Positions 24,090 to 35,400 of a stretch of DNA of 64,000 bases are shown piece after piece. The notes under the pieces are model-generated. The model was not told the DNA's origin. It made no database searches and saw only the letters and a list, made by a program, of their open reading frames with translations. The stretch comes from Liolophura sinensis (Eukaryota > Mollusca > Polyplacophora > Chitonida > Chitonidae). Each line of letters begins with the position of its first letter. Position 1 is the first letter of the stretch. A program made the position numbers and the translations under genes. The stretch spans positions 17,985,501 through 18,049,500 of the forward strand of contig NC_088303.1 of NCBI RefSeq assembly GCF_032854445.1. The letters are read 5' to 3'.

Positions 24090-26460
24090 AAAGAAATCAT
24101 TTTACATCATGACCAACAGGGTGAACTGGGCTATAAATGGTGAATTACCATTCACGAATTTGTGCACTTTCATTCCTTGCATATAACACAGACAACAAAC
24201 AATTCTGATAGTACATCTAATTTGGATCTATATACTCGTACAAATGTTAACAAGTTCTGCTCTCACACCATCTTTGTGAAAAACGTATAGTTTCAGTGTT
24301 AGATTTGTTAATTATCTGTGGTTAGAAAGTGATATACCAAGGGGTCCTAGATATAAGATGTATTATATTACATGTATAAAAAAGACGGTATTCATTCAAC
24401 TAGAAGGAAAAGCATTCTAAGCCTTGGTGAGTTCAGGGGTTACCAGTCTAAGGCAATCTCGGTCAGCCGGGTTAAAGCAAGGCTTCACACAGAGATCCTT
24501 TCCTATCACAACTTGTAATCAGTTAATAATCAACTAATGACACAATTTTAATAACACAATATAAAAGTTACTACAAAACAAACGTGTACATCTTACGACA
24601 CATGTATTATAATATATGTACTAACGTGTCTCGCGTGGTAGCATTTTGTTAGATCATGTTTAAAGTATGATGATTTCAATTTTCTATGTCACAAACTTTT
24701 AATGTAAAAAAATAGTGTGTCATGGTATTCCATCATACGTCTGTTATGTTTTCAAATTCTGTTATGAGTATAACACTCTGGTTGGCAAATATGGACAGAG
24801 CGTTCAGGACCTCTGATGATCTGTGAATGAATTAGTCATAGCTGTATCTAATTTCGGTTAACACTGGGCTATGGGGGTTGTAGAACTAGTCCTGCTTGGT
24901 TTATCAACATGATGCGTGTACAAAAAGTTGCAATCAAAGCATGACTATTTGTATTCGATCCGGGAAATATGTACAGCCCACGAGTTTGAAATTTGAATTA
25001 GATCCATTCCAAGAATATAGACTTCCATGCATCATTGAAAAATGACGACGGCTTCTCTCTTATATACATGTTACCAGTTTCACTACTAATATTTTATTTC
25101 TTTTTATCTTTCATTGGTGTTTTAGGTTGTTTTGGATATGAATCTTGCAATCGTCGAATTGGAACACCTCTGAATGGTTTACGAGTGGTATACGAATGTT
25201 GGACGTGACACTTAGATTCCCGATAGATCACTGTTTTGCAAAAGGTTATTTTACATCATGTCAACCACACAAGCTGGGACACTAATCGGTCAGTAAGTTT
25301 CACGATCTCAACTTTGTAGCTGTTCTCTTTTGCAGTTGTATATACTAATGAAAATGACATCCTGTCCGGCTTGAATTTGGTAAGACAAAACACAACCCTG
25401 TAGAAGTAACCTTATTAAGGTTTGAAACATGACGATTTCCTGACGTCTCTGATATATTATCGTAGTTTGGAATAATTCCCAAACTACGATAATATGTCAG
25501 AGATTATATTATATGCATATATGCAGATTATAATATCTTTACTGATATAGTAAGCTAGACGTGTTCCATAACACACACGCATAATTATAGTTTCCGCTCA
25601 CTTATACGGTACATTAGAGAATGCAGCTGTGCCTGTGTCTAAAGTGTTTGCCTTACAATTGAATATGAAATTTATCAGTTATAAAGAAAAAGTATTTATC
25701 AAAATTGGCCAACGGTCGTTTGGGCGTCATTACCCCAACCGATGGACGGCTCTGATTTTTTTTTTTTTTTGGAAAAAAAGGAGAAGCTATTTTACACGAA
25801 GATCAGACAAATAATAAGCATGATGGTGTGGTAGGTGGATGGTTGTTGTGGGGAAGGGGGTGTGTCGTATAGTGAGTGAGCGTTGACGAACTTGTGGACG
25901 GTCTTATGTAAGATTGCTTACTGTGTATAAAAGAGTTATTTTACACCATTACAAATGGGACAACCTGGCAAATAGTAAATGGTTTGTGAAGTGAAGAGAT
26001 TAAAAAATAATGTATTTTTACATCATGGCAAGGGAGGCAAGCAAGTGCAATATAAATGATTTTTAAACTTGACATTGGCGAATTTATATGTGACTTATAT
26101 GGTTGGAAGGGGCCATTTGACACAATGACCAAGCGAAAAAACTGGCGACAGTAAAAGGTTTCGTGATCATTGCCAAGTTGGTGGCCGCATTAACCTATGA
26201 TAAGACACAAAACGACACCACATCAGACGACCTGAGACTAAAGAGATAAGTCGCATATTTTAGGGCGTTACATCGATATTAATGCAGATTAAGGACTTAA
26301 CTGATGTCACATGTCTACTTCAGCAGCACAGTACAACACACATAGGCTATATATAATAATTGTATCCGGTACATTAGTGAATGCAGTCCCTTTATCTCTT
26401 TGTATCTAAAGTATTTCCTCTGTATGACATATTAACTATAGAAATCAAGCTTTGTCTGAT
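24090..26460 (+). repeat. diverged tandem duplication, unit about 760 bp
   Basis: Ordered words repeat at a near-constant offset. TTTTACATCATG occurs near 25250 and 26016 (also 24100). GGTACATTAG followed by GAATGCAG occurs at about 25610 and 26369. GACAAAACAC/GACACAAAAC occurs near 25382 and 26203. The copies are strongly diverged, so the duplication is old. No gene is visible inside. Confidence 0.5.
25446..25503. repeat. 25-bp near-perfect inverted repeat (hairpin)
   Basis: The left arm 25446-25470 and right arm 25479-25503 are complementary at 24 of 25 positions. The exception is an A/G change that pairs as a wobble in one RNA strand. The loop is 8 nt. Pairing does not extend beyond the arms, which are AT-rich outside. 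It could be a foldback remnant, a small-RNA precursor or a cruciform-prone site. Confidence 0.9.
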
Positions 26461-27000
26461 GTGGAGAAAATTGTATCAAAACATTTAGCCGATGCCTAAT
26501 GGAAATCAGTGACAACTTGCATGCAGATAAGTTTTAAATACTTTTGCATTTTAAACATATAATCCATTTTGCTTTATTCCTTACAGCTTTGCTTTAGTAG
26601 CCTTGTCAGTATCATGTTATATCTTCATTTATATTTTCGTTTACACGTGTATTCATGCCCTTTTGCCTTTTGGAACTTTCAAATGTTATCTGGGGACCAT
26701 CCGGGGACCATCCGTTGATCATCCGCCTCCTCTGACCCTACGCATATATGATTATTACTAATTTGTTCCGTTACGCCAACTTTTTAAAAATAATTCTTAA
26801 ACTGAAAAAGTATGGTGGGAGTATAGGCTAATGATGTAGAAATTCGTGACAGACTTCTGTTTTAACGTTTCTTTCTTTTTTTTTTTCTTTTTTCTTTCTT
26901 ATATATAAGAGTCTTCGCTGTAAATAACACGAAGTGTTAATGAAGGATAATGACGATGGACGATAGTTCTCTCGGATGTAATTTAGAGTTTACAGGCATT
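26460..27000. other. AT-rich non-coding DNA
   Basis: A T/C-rich tract lies at about 26868-26900. A small direct repeat, GGGGACCATCCG, lies near 26694-26712. No gene. Confidence 0.5.
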
Positions 27001-27960
27001 CCCTAAATGAGAAGTATTAATCTGCGTCACCCCTACATTAAGGAACGTCAGTGAGTTTGGCGGTACAGGTAGCGTTGCTAGTATTAAAAAGACAGGCCAC
27101 TTCAGCTTAATTGGCTCACCTATACCCCCGACCCCAACCCCCACCACCTCTCACTACTAATGGCGGTAGCTATGTTAAGTACGTACTCAGGGCTAATCGT
27201 CTTTTCTCGCCAACTCACCACCGGTTAATGATTGGTATTGACTGACCCTGGCTTCTGTCTCAGCACACCACATCAAGGTCGATCTCAGAAAGAAATTCTC
27301 CAAATTGTATGCTTGTAATAGAGCAATTTCCCAACCGTGGATTAGCAAAAATTTCATTTTGTTAATGACGGATTTGAGGGCGTACGTACATGCAGTCTGT
27401 CCCCACCATATACGACATGACTGCGTCTTTGGTTGGGTTTCTGTTAATGAAGAAAACGGACTTCTGACCACTCCCAACTCTCCCGCCTCCTCTTAGCCAA
27501 ATACCATGTTCCTATCGGTATCGCTCACTCCTCAACAAAAGTTAACGGACGCCTCGATAATAATTTGTCCTAGTGACTAATTTTTTTTAATGTTTCATTA
27601 GCCACGGACCTTTATTGGACTGGAAAGAGTTAGCAGCAAGTTTCGAGGCACGTATAAGTCTATAACTGATGAGGGACCGGCGACAATGGAAAAACTCTCC
27701 ATGTTCGATCCCAACGGACCCAACAAACGGCCCGACAAGCTAACATCAAAATGGTTTTAATAAATACCGCCAAGAACTTATATTAACCGTCATTTGTAAA
27801 AGCAGCACCACGGAGAGCGACGATATACAGACCTCCATGTAATGTCATTCATTATACTCTGCACCCAGCTTTAACTTAGAAAAACCGAGTTAGTGAGGGG
27901 AAAAAATGAGTAACGTGGTTTGCAGACTAATGAGCTAGCTTAGTTGACCGATATATCATC
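27000..27960. promoter_or_regulatory. candidate cis-regulatory island
   Basis: A long GC-balanced block without repeat identity. A 94-codon minus-strand frame (27193-27477) overlaps it but has no recognisable domain or splice partner. Regulatory nature is inferred from composition only. Confidence 0.2.
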
Positions 27961-28139
27961 GTGAGAGCGAGTCTTAACGATATAACTGGATTAAGGCGAC
28001 GCGGAGGGTGATGTGATTAGAGCTTGAGGCGGGAGGGGTTAGTGTTAGGGTACGGCTGACACCCTGCAGGGTTGTACTGAGGGGAGGGGGAGGTGGGCAC
28101 GCTTGGCCAGGCGTTATGGTCAACGCTGCAGCACCCTGA

Positions 28140-28360
28140 GTCAAAAACAATGTGATTATTACATATGTTTTGTAAAAAGAATACAATATACATTAGGGCA
28201 GCAGTGTGACTATGGGATTACTGCAGTGGGATTATTACGTTCATTCTATAAAAGCAGTGGGATACATATTAGAGAAACACTACAATGACAAAAGGATGTG
28301 ATAATTACATACGTTTTTGTAAAAACCATACGATGCACATTCCAGAAGCAGTGTTAATGC
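28140..28360 (+). repeat. about 75-bp AT-rich degenerate tandem repeat, 3 copies
   Basis: GTGATTATTACATATG-like words recur at about 28150, 28228 and 28299. Each is followed by GTAAAAA-like and ACATTAG/ACATTCC words and an AGCAGTG word. Copies are partly decayed. The repeat is unrelated in sequence to the 75-bp array at 35.4 kb. Confidence 0.6.
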
Positions 28361-28741
28361 TCGATCTGAGCCCCCTGTATATATCTGAATGTTGAATGCA
28401 ATGTTTATATGCGGGAAGGACAGACAGAGGCAAGAATGCAGACTTCGATGCATGTATGTCGCTCCATGTTTAAGTCATTAAGGATATATCGATATGTGCT
28501 GAGAATGGATCGCACAGGAAAAAAACGTCCAGTTACTTGTCACGATTTAACCAAATCTGTCAACTGACACCGCGGCTGGAAAGGTCCGTGTGTGTGTGTG
28601 TGGGAAGGGTGGGTGGGGGTTGGGGTTAAAGGTGTGGGTTACATTTTACTGGGAAACCTATGCAATCGACACGACACGCCTGCATGCCTGACGCAACAGT
28701 TAATACACCGCATTAATCACATATATACACATAAATACAGG

Positions 28742-28942
28742 CCACATGAACTTCCGTCTACAGGAGCCCGGCTGGCTCATTCGCACAAAGCGTTGCCCTC
28801 GATTGTCCTGACCGATGAGGTCGCAGGTTCAAATCCAACTCTCGCAAGTTCGGCTTGAGTTTTAAGTTAGATCGAACTGGTGAAAGTTTTTAGTTTTACT
28901 CTGAATTAAGTTAAACGATAATGGGATGAATAAATAAACTGA
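28742..28942 (+). mobile_element. tRNA-derived SINE
   Basis: The tRNA-like head contains GGCTGGCTCATTCG (28769-28782) and a B box, GGTTCAAATCC (28824-28834), 42 bases downstream. The 3' end has GATGAATAAATAAA at about 28925. The body differs from the 9.57-kb family. A GT/GGGT-rich patch at 28587-28640 lies upstream and is separate. Confidence 0.6.
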
Positions 28943-30180
28943 AGTCTGCTTAAAAAAAGCTCAGTAGATGGAGAAGACATAGATTTGTATTAGCGTAATA
29001 CGTAAGGTATATCAGGTTAATCCGTACTATATACCACTGAAAAATAACACAAATTAACTCCGAAATCGTCTGCAAAGAAAGAAGAAAACAAAAATAATAA
29101 TAATAAATACATGAAACACGTGTGTGTATGCAAATTAACACTTATAAACGAAAGTAAAGATTGGTCCGCAAATTATGATAAATTGTATATAATACCTTCC
29201 ATTCTAAATGGATCCATTTATCTTTAATGGACAGTTGCAGACACTTACATGTATGTAAGGACTATACTTTAATACCTTCATAGTTTGTTTTATTCGAATA
29301 AATTGTTCACTAGTAATTGTTTATTGACGGAATGGGATAATCAGTTTTCCGGTTTTGACAACTGATCGAAAGATTCAAGCTAGATAGATTGGCTTGCCAC
29401 GTGTGTGGACATAACACGTGCTTCCTTGGGTTTAATATTTATAAGTAATGTCTATAGTTTACAGTTAGCTAGAAGCACCATGCATGGAGACAGGTCATTT
29501 CTCAACGTGTCAGTAACACGTGTTATTCAAGTAGGTAGATTATACAGTTATATAAAAGTGACCAGTTAAATAGGCTAGTATAGCTTTCACAACGTATATA
29601 CACAATTAACATTCATGAAGGATTAAGAGGATTTGATTTTTTTTCCTTGTTTTATTTCGGATTTTACGTCGTATTGAAGAGAATATTTCCATTACACAAC
29701 AGTACGATTAAGGCTGAAGGAGAACGTGTTGGTCGTTGATAAACCCCCTGGCGAACCAACAAGCAGTGAATTCGAACCCGCGACCTCTTTAGTCATAGGC
29801 CTGTCGTGTAAGACGAATCGATTACTAAAACCCATATGTTGGTATGATTGACAATTAGATAAAATGAAGGTTTTATAGGAGAAATATAACACATTGGTAA
29901 AAGGCATAGATGACAGATCCTCACAGTTCGAATCCTCTGATCATTGCTTTTTTCACTAGGTTGAATGTGTATGTATAAGTGAGCAAAGTTTTATCAAGGA
30001 CTCACAGACAACAACATTAACAAAGGACACATTAAATACTTGGGAATTGCGCGCCCTTTCGGTCTCAAATCAGCCATCTGAACGAATTGTTTCGTCTATG
30101 GTGTATATGTCATTCAAGGATTAAGAATTGCTTCTGACGGCCGATTTAGAAATTCACACATATAACTTATTTATTTTCCG
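28943..30180. other. AT-rich non-coding DNA with one tRNA-like relic
   Basis: On the minus strand near 29772-29785 there is GCGGGTTCGAATTC, a B-box-like word. It suggests a decayed tRNA or SINE head at about 29710-29800. The rest shows no gene. Confidence 0.35.
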
Positions 30181-31250
30181 CTCTTGCAAATGTCATCAGG
30201 CATATCTTGACAAATCTGGCTGGCGGCGGAGAGGGATATGTATAAATACAGCGTCGAGAGAATCTTCCGATATGCTGGTGATTTGCATTAAGGCCTTCAA
30301 TAAAACAGCTCTAAATTACGAATCAAGAGTTAGTCGCCGTGAAGCATATTGCTGACGGAGACTGGGTGAGAAATCTCAGCGGAATATGCGCGGGATACCG
30401 GAGATAAATCCGTCATAACTACGCTATCTGGACCCGGCTAATCAATCGAATACAATACCCACGTTTTATGGAAAGTGGTAAAATTTGTAGCCGGGACTCA
30501 AAGACAGAGGGGACGTCAGATGGCCTGACAAATGAATACTGTCAAATGAATTGCCCCATCGTCCCCAAGTCAGGCCTAATTGGACGGCTGGACGAGGACA
30601 AGTTCGCGCCACCAGTACTTGGCGGTAGAGGGCGCTGTGAACCAAGGAAGATAGGATTTCACACCTTGTGTCATTTCTGCATTACTTATTTGGCGGAGTC
30701 GGAGAGAACATGTTGTTTAGGAACAGACGGTGAGAGCCTTGCTCTTGATAGATCATCTCTCAAAATTGATCACTGACCTCACACAGAATATTATTGGCTC
30801 TCTGATATTGATATGGTTTAATATCTGTTGAGTGGAAGAGCGGTCGTCGCTGATTACAGAGCCAATAAAGTTTCGAAGTGCTCCGTCAAGCCAGCTGTGA
30901 AATTCTGACTTATTGGCGGAAAATATCAGGCTAAACAAGCCTCTTATCTTTCTCTCTCGCACAAACAGGCTCCACACTTTTTCTCCCCTCTAAGTTCACA
31001 AACTTGACACGGGAGGCAGAAAACTTTGTGGCCCCCGGCACACTTACAATTTGTTGCCCGTGTATCCGCCACATTAATTTTTAGTTTCATATCAGCTTTT
31101 AATGACTCTTGCAGAAACCATGCTGTCGGTAGTATCATCACCAATAAAATTCCACTCGCACAAACCTCTTTGGCATGCGATACAGCCATACTGTATTCTA
31201 CTCATCCCAAAAGCATATAAACAGGAACTGATACGTACATAAGTTACCAT
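30180..31250. promoter_or_regulatory. candidate cis-regulatory island with POU octamer
   Basis: A GC-balanced, low-repeat block over 1 kb long. It contains a perfect octamer, ATTTGCAT, at 30281-30288, and many TAATTA/CAATAAA-type cores. Frames of up to 102 codons (30468-30776) show no protein family. Octamer sites are bound by POU factors; the role here is inference. Confidence 0.28.
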
Positions 31251-31297
31251 CTCAAGATACTGCAGTTGGGGGCATGAGTACATGCCTCTTGAGTTTG

Positions 31298-31520
31298 TTT
31301 ATTTAATTATTTGGTTGGTGGTTTAAGCCGTATTCAGGAATATTTCACTTATACGACGGCGGCTAGCATTTTGGTAGGAGGAAAGTAGGCAGAGCTGCGG
31401 GGGAAACCCATGACCATCCGCAGGTTGTTGCCAGATCGTCCCATTTACAGCCGGAGAGGAAGTCAGCATGAGCTGGATTTAAACTTCCTCCTAAACGAGT
31501 TAGCAAATTCTAGGCAACAG
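31298..31520 (-). mobile_element. SINE, minus strand, same family as 9.57 kb
   Basis: Read on the minus strand it matches the 9.57-kb copy in body order: GCTGGCTTCCTCTCC-like, GGATGGTC, CCACC/CTACCAAAATGCTAGCC, and TATAAGTGAAATATTC. The tRNA-like head (31480-31520) is badly decayed. A separate tRNA-like B box on the minus strand, GGTTCGAATCC, lies at about 31597-31607. Confidence 0.8.
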
Positions 31521-32870
31521 CTAACAGCAAAGTAACAAATCTCTTGCACTGACAACACACTAAACTGACACTTATGTATACACAGTTACACTGGAACTGG
31601 ATTCGAACCTGTAAACTCATAGGTCAATGCTTATTTGATTTAAACATTTTTTTTAATAGATATCAGTGATTCATATTCCACATACATATGGTAACATTTG
31701 TCCAGAATCGGATGAATGAACCTGCTCACAAATGAAAGCGAACAGATGATATGGCGCCAAAAAAACGCAAGGAATCTAGATGTAGCTAAATGTATCTATA
31801 TAAGACGACTTATATTGTAACATATACATAAGATTCTATTGAGAATAGTTCTTATGACTCCATTATATATTTTTATTTGTTTGAAATATAACATCGCTTT
31901 CAATATTATTTCGGTCATCTCATATATTTGGTGTTGTATTTGATCGACAAACCATCTGTACACAGTGTATATACTGGTGCATAGTCCACCCCATTATATT
32001 GTGAACGGAGAGGGCAATGAGTAGAAATTTAAAGTCTTAGTTATATCTGGAACTGAACTCCTATCAGTGAGAATCGCCAACAACTCATTTGAAATAAAAC
32101 TGTACAGAATGGAATGATATATGTATACACATATCCCCGTTACACAGTATCGTCAAATCTTTGTCAAATCGCTGGTTTGATGGTTTCAAAGACAGTCAGT
32201 GCAACTATATTGTCTGAAAAGAAGACAACTGCATAGAAGGGTGGGTAGTTCAGTTCAAGGAATTTAAGCGTCGAGACTGGAAAGGGAATAAGAACGGAGT
32301 TTTGACGGTAGGGTTGCGATTGCTGCACCTGGGGCATCTGCCCTTACCAATTACAGACCATACTGGAGTGAGCAGCGGAACCGGAACCAGCCATGGTCTG
32401 TAAACAAAGGTCATGCACCATCGGGGTGAGGGTTGTGCTTTGGTCATGATTTTGAAGGGTATCTGATATAGGCATTCTTGAATATGCAATACGCCTACAT
32501 CACTTAACCTTACCTTTATGGATACACAAATACGAAATTACGAATACATCAGTCTGCAGACCGTGGACAAAATCAAGAAACAAATGTTGGAATTTAATGT
32601 ATGATAATGGCACAAGTGCTTGAAGGATGTGTATCGCAGAGCATATTATGCCATATACATGGAACAGATTTGGATATTTTATAGATTCTTGACAGCATTT
32701 CATAATGCATATTGGGGCAATACAAAATATGGTGGAGTCAATACGGAAGGGAAATGGACGAGCTTTGGTATATACAAGTATATATCACGCCTGTACATGA
32801 ATGTACCGTTCCTAATTTATTCAGAAAAAAACCCTTGTGGAATCCTGGAAGTCGGCTAAAAACGGTAGCC
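31520..32870. other. non-coding DNA
   Basis: AT-rich with short frames only. I see no recognisable gene or repeat apart from the tRNA-like B box near 31600. Confidence 0.45.
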
Positions 32871-33650
32871 CTATAGGCACAGCAGAGAGCTGCGTGTCAC
32901 AGGGATGGAGCGGAGAGGGCCAGAGAAGCCATGTAGGCACATTTATTTACAATTAAGGCTTTCATTGGGAGTCTCGTTTAGTGTTTTCCCTTGTCATTAC
33001 TGGCCAACCCTTGCAAAAGCGAATTAACATAGCCCCAGACCTCTTCTTTTGAAGGCACAGCTTTCTGTGGCTGACAGGTCAGGAATAAACGTTAGCCGAT
33101 GAAAAAGATTCATTAGTCGGTTTTAATAAAATCCCAGTCAGTGGCGGGCCTCTCAATATGCCGTTGCATTGTAGTCGAGAGGCTAGGGCAAATTATATCA
33201 GGTGGCCTACTTTGCATGGCCGGTAAACAAACCTCGTCTGACAGTTTAATTTTGCCCATTTTCCCCGACTCTCACCCTCAGCTGTGCTTCAACGGCACAC
33301 GCAATTAATGATACATTTATTTTGCTCAGAGCTTTAATTCCTCCACAGCATTGGAGTTACTAACAATACTGCCGACTTGGCAACTGGCTATTATTTCTAG
33401 GGAATTGATTCACGCTGTTGGTGTCTGTCGCCTGTCAAATTCCTCTCTATGGCAAGCTGATCGCCTTCCTTCTCTCTTCCTTCCTCAAGCTTCCCTGTCT
33501 CTTCGCCTACAGATTAATCCCCTAATGCAATCTTCACACGACGATTAAGGCATCCTTTTTATCTTTTTTTATCAAAGGAGGTATCTTGTCAACCTCGGAG
33601 GCCTTCACCTAATCCAATCAACTCTACTAAATAATCTATAACAACGAGCT
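32870..33650. promoter_or_regulatory. candidate cis-regulatory island
   Basis: A GC-balanced, low-repeat block with dense homeodomain-type words, for example CAATTAATG at 33302-33310, ACAATTAAGG near 32950 and TTTGCATGG near 33212. No convincing exon. Of the islands left of the arrays this one looks most like a conserved non-coding element, but conservation is untested. Confidence 0.3.
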
Positions 33651-35400
33651 ATCTAAGACACGCTATGATATATAGGAGTCTGGGAGACTTTCTGGTTATC
33701 ATTTTGCTCCCCCATAATCCAGTAATAAACGATAATAGTATCTGCGCATGTATGCAATGATGGCTGGGGAAAACACGTTTGTTTTACGTAACAAGTGGCT
33801 AGGTGACGTCGATTGTATTCGTTGCGAATGTCATATTGAGGTGATTGAACAATAAATCCGTTCCCCTGCGTACAATGACATACACGCTTAAGATCATCAT
33901 CTTTGACAAGGGAAAACGAGGTCAAGAATCCGAAGGAGGAAACCAAAGAGATATCCAGGCACACGGATCCATATGAGATGAACATCGCCATCTTTGAAGC
34001 ACGTAGAGGGCAGTGGCCTGTGGTCAAAGGGTGGACAACCTAGGGCCTCAACCCAGGACAAAAGAGAATGATGGATCTGATGCTATCTCATAAAGCACTG
34101 GTCTCGGGGCTAGTTGCGCTCTATAAGCCTAAAACGTAGTAGCTGGTTGCCCTGAAGAGATTACAAGAACGGTACCGGTACTGACTAAATGATTATACGG
34201 ATGTGTTGAATGGCCGATTATTAACATGCATCTAAAATTGCTGCCGGCTTCATGGTTCTTCAACAGTACGAGACACCTGTCTGTATAAACACTAGATTGG
34301 CAATAACCAAGCAATATGGAGCTCAAGTCACGCACGTTGGCTGTAACAGGAGATTAGGGATGACATTGCCCTACTGATGGTTGCCACCTCGAGCCATTGA
34401 GATTCATGCATGTTTGCTTGTTAGAAGATCAACGTTTCATTTAACATCATTTCTATCAGCAGACCTGTACCGCAACCAATCAGCGTGTACTTCATTACAT
34501 ATTTTCACTTAACCATCATGCTGGAAATCAAGACGAAGCTACGGTATTATGCCTGATTCCTTCAGATACAGTTGTAATAGCACTCAGTCGAATTATAAAT
34601 CATCCCAAACTGCATGTTATAAAAATAGTCTAACTTAAAATGCACACTCCAAATTGGTCACCAAGAACATGAAATACTGATAGTATTCACGATGGCCGAC
34701 AAAGCATTATCTGTGACCAGTTTTACTGACTGACTCACAATTAGTTTCACTGCTCGTTATCTTAGAGTGGTCGAATGTCTATTGATGTGCTATCTCGTAA
34801 ATCTGACAACCATATGTCAACAAGTTTGGTCAAAGCTAAAAAGTATCAAGCTTATATAACGGCAAGATCCCCTCACGTAACAGTTTATTCGACGTGGTTA
34901 ATAGGAAATTGTTAATAATTACTAAGGAACTTCTCTGGTCCACTGATTATTTGAGAAAAAGTCAAGGGCTGAAAATTATTGAACAGGTGCCTGACCATAA
35001 CAATAACCTTGATCCAACATAAAACACGAGATGTGTTGAACGCATTAAACTCCAAGGAGGAGTGAGATGACGTATATACATTGCCGTAGATTGGCAAATA
35101 ATAGTCCCGGACAGAAAGTTGTAGAGTTATTTAAGTGTAAAGAATGGTGTTTTATTATTTTATTACTCAGCATGATTCTTCAAGCATTCGATCGTGTCCA
35201 GGGTTACAATGCAGAAGTCAGAGAAAACTCATCACCTTACCAAACGCCAAGCAAACTTGTTGCAAAACTGAATACAGTACTTGTCTCACCAATACACCAG
35301 CTATATATAAATCCACCCCTTCAATCATCCAGGATCTGTAATATACAGATCCAACACATTCGCTCACCGACTCATGTAGAAGAATCTTGCCATCTCCTGC
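33650..35400. other. non-coding DNA
   Basis: Frames up to 124 codons (minus, 33653-34027) show no recognisable features. There is a possible decayed array-like lead-in at 35310-35400, just before the large minisatellite. Confidence 0.4.

Noticed and set aside
28769-28834. functional tRNA gene
   Set aside because: A- and B-box-like words are present, but the arms do not pair as a cloverleaf and the segment continues into a SINE body with an A-rich tail.
33653-34027. 124-codon minus frame
   Set aside because: No recognisable domain, and it starts and stops in unique non-coding-like sequence. The length is possible by chance in a 64-kb window.
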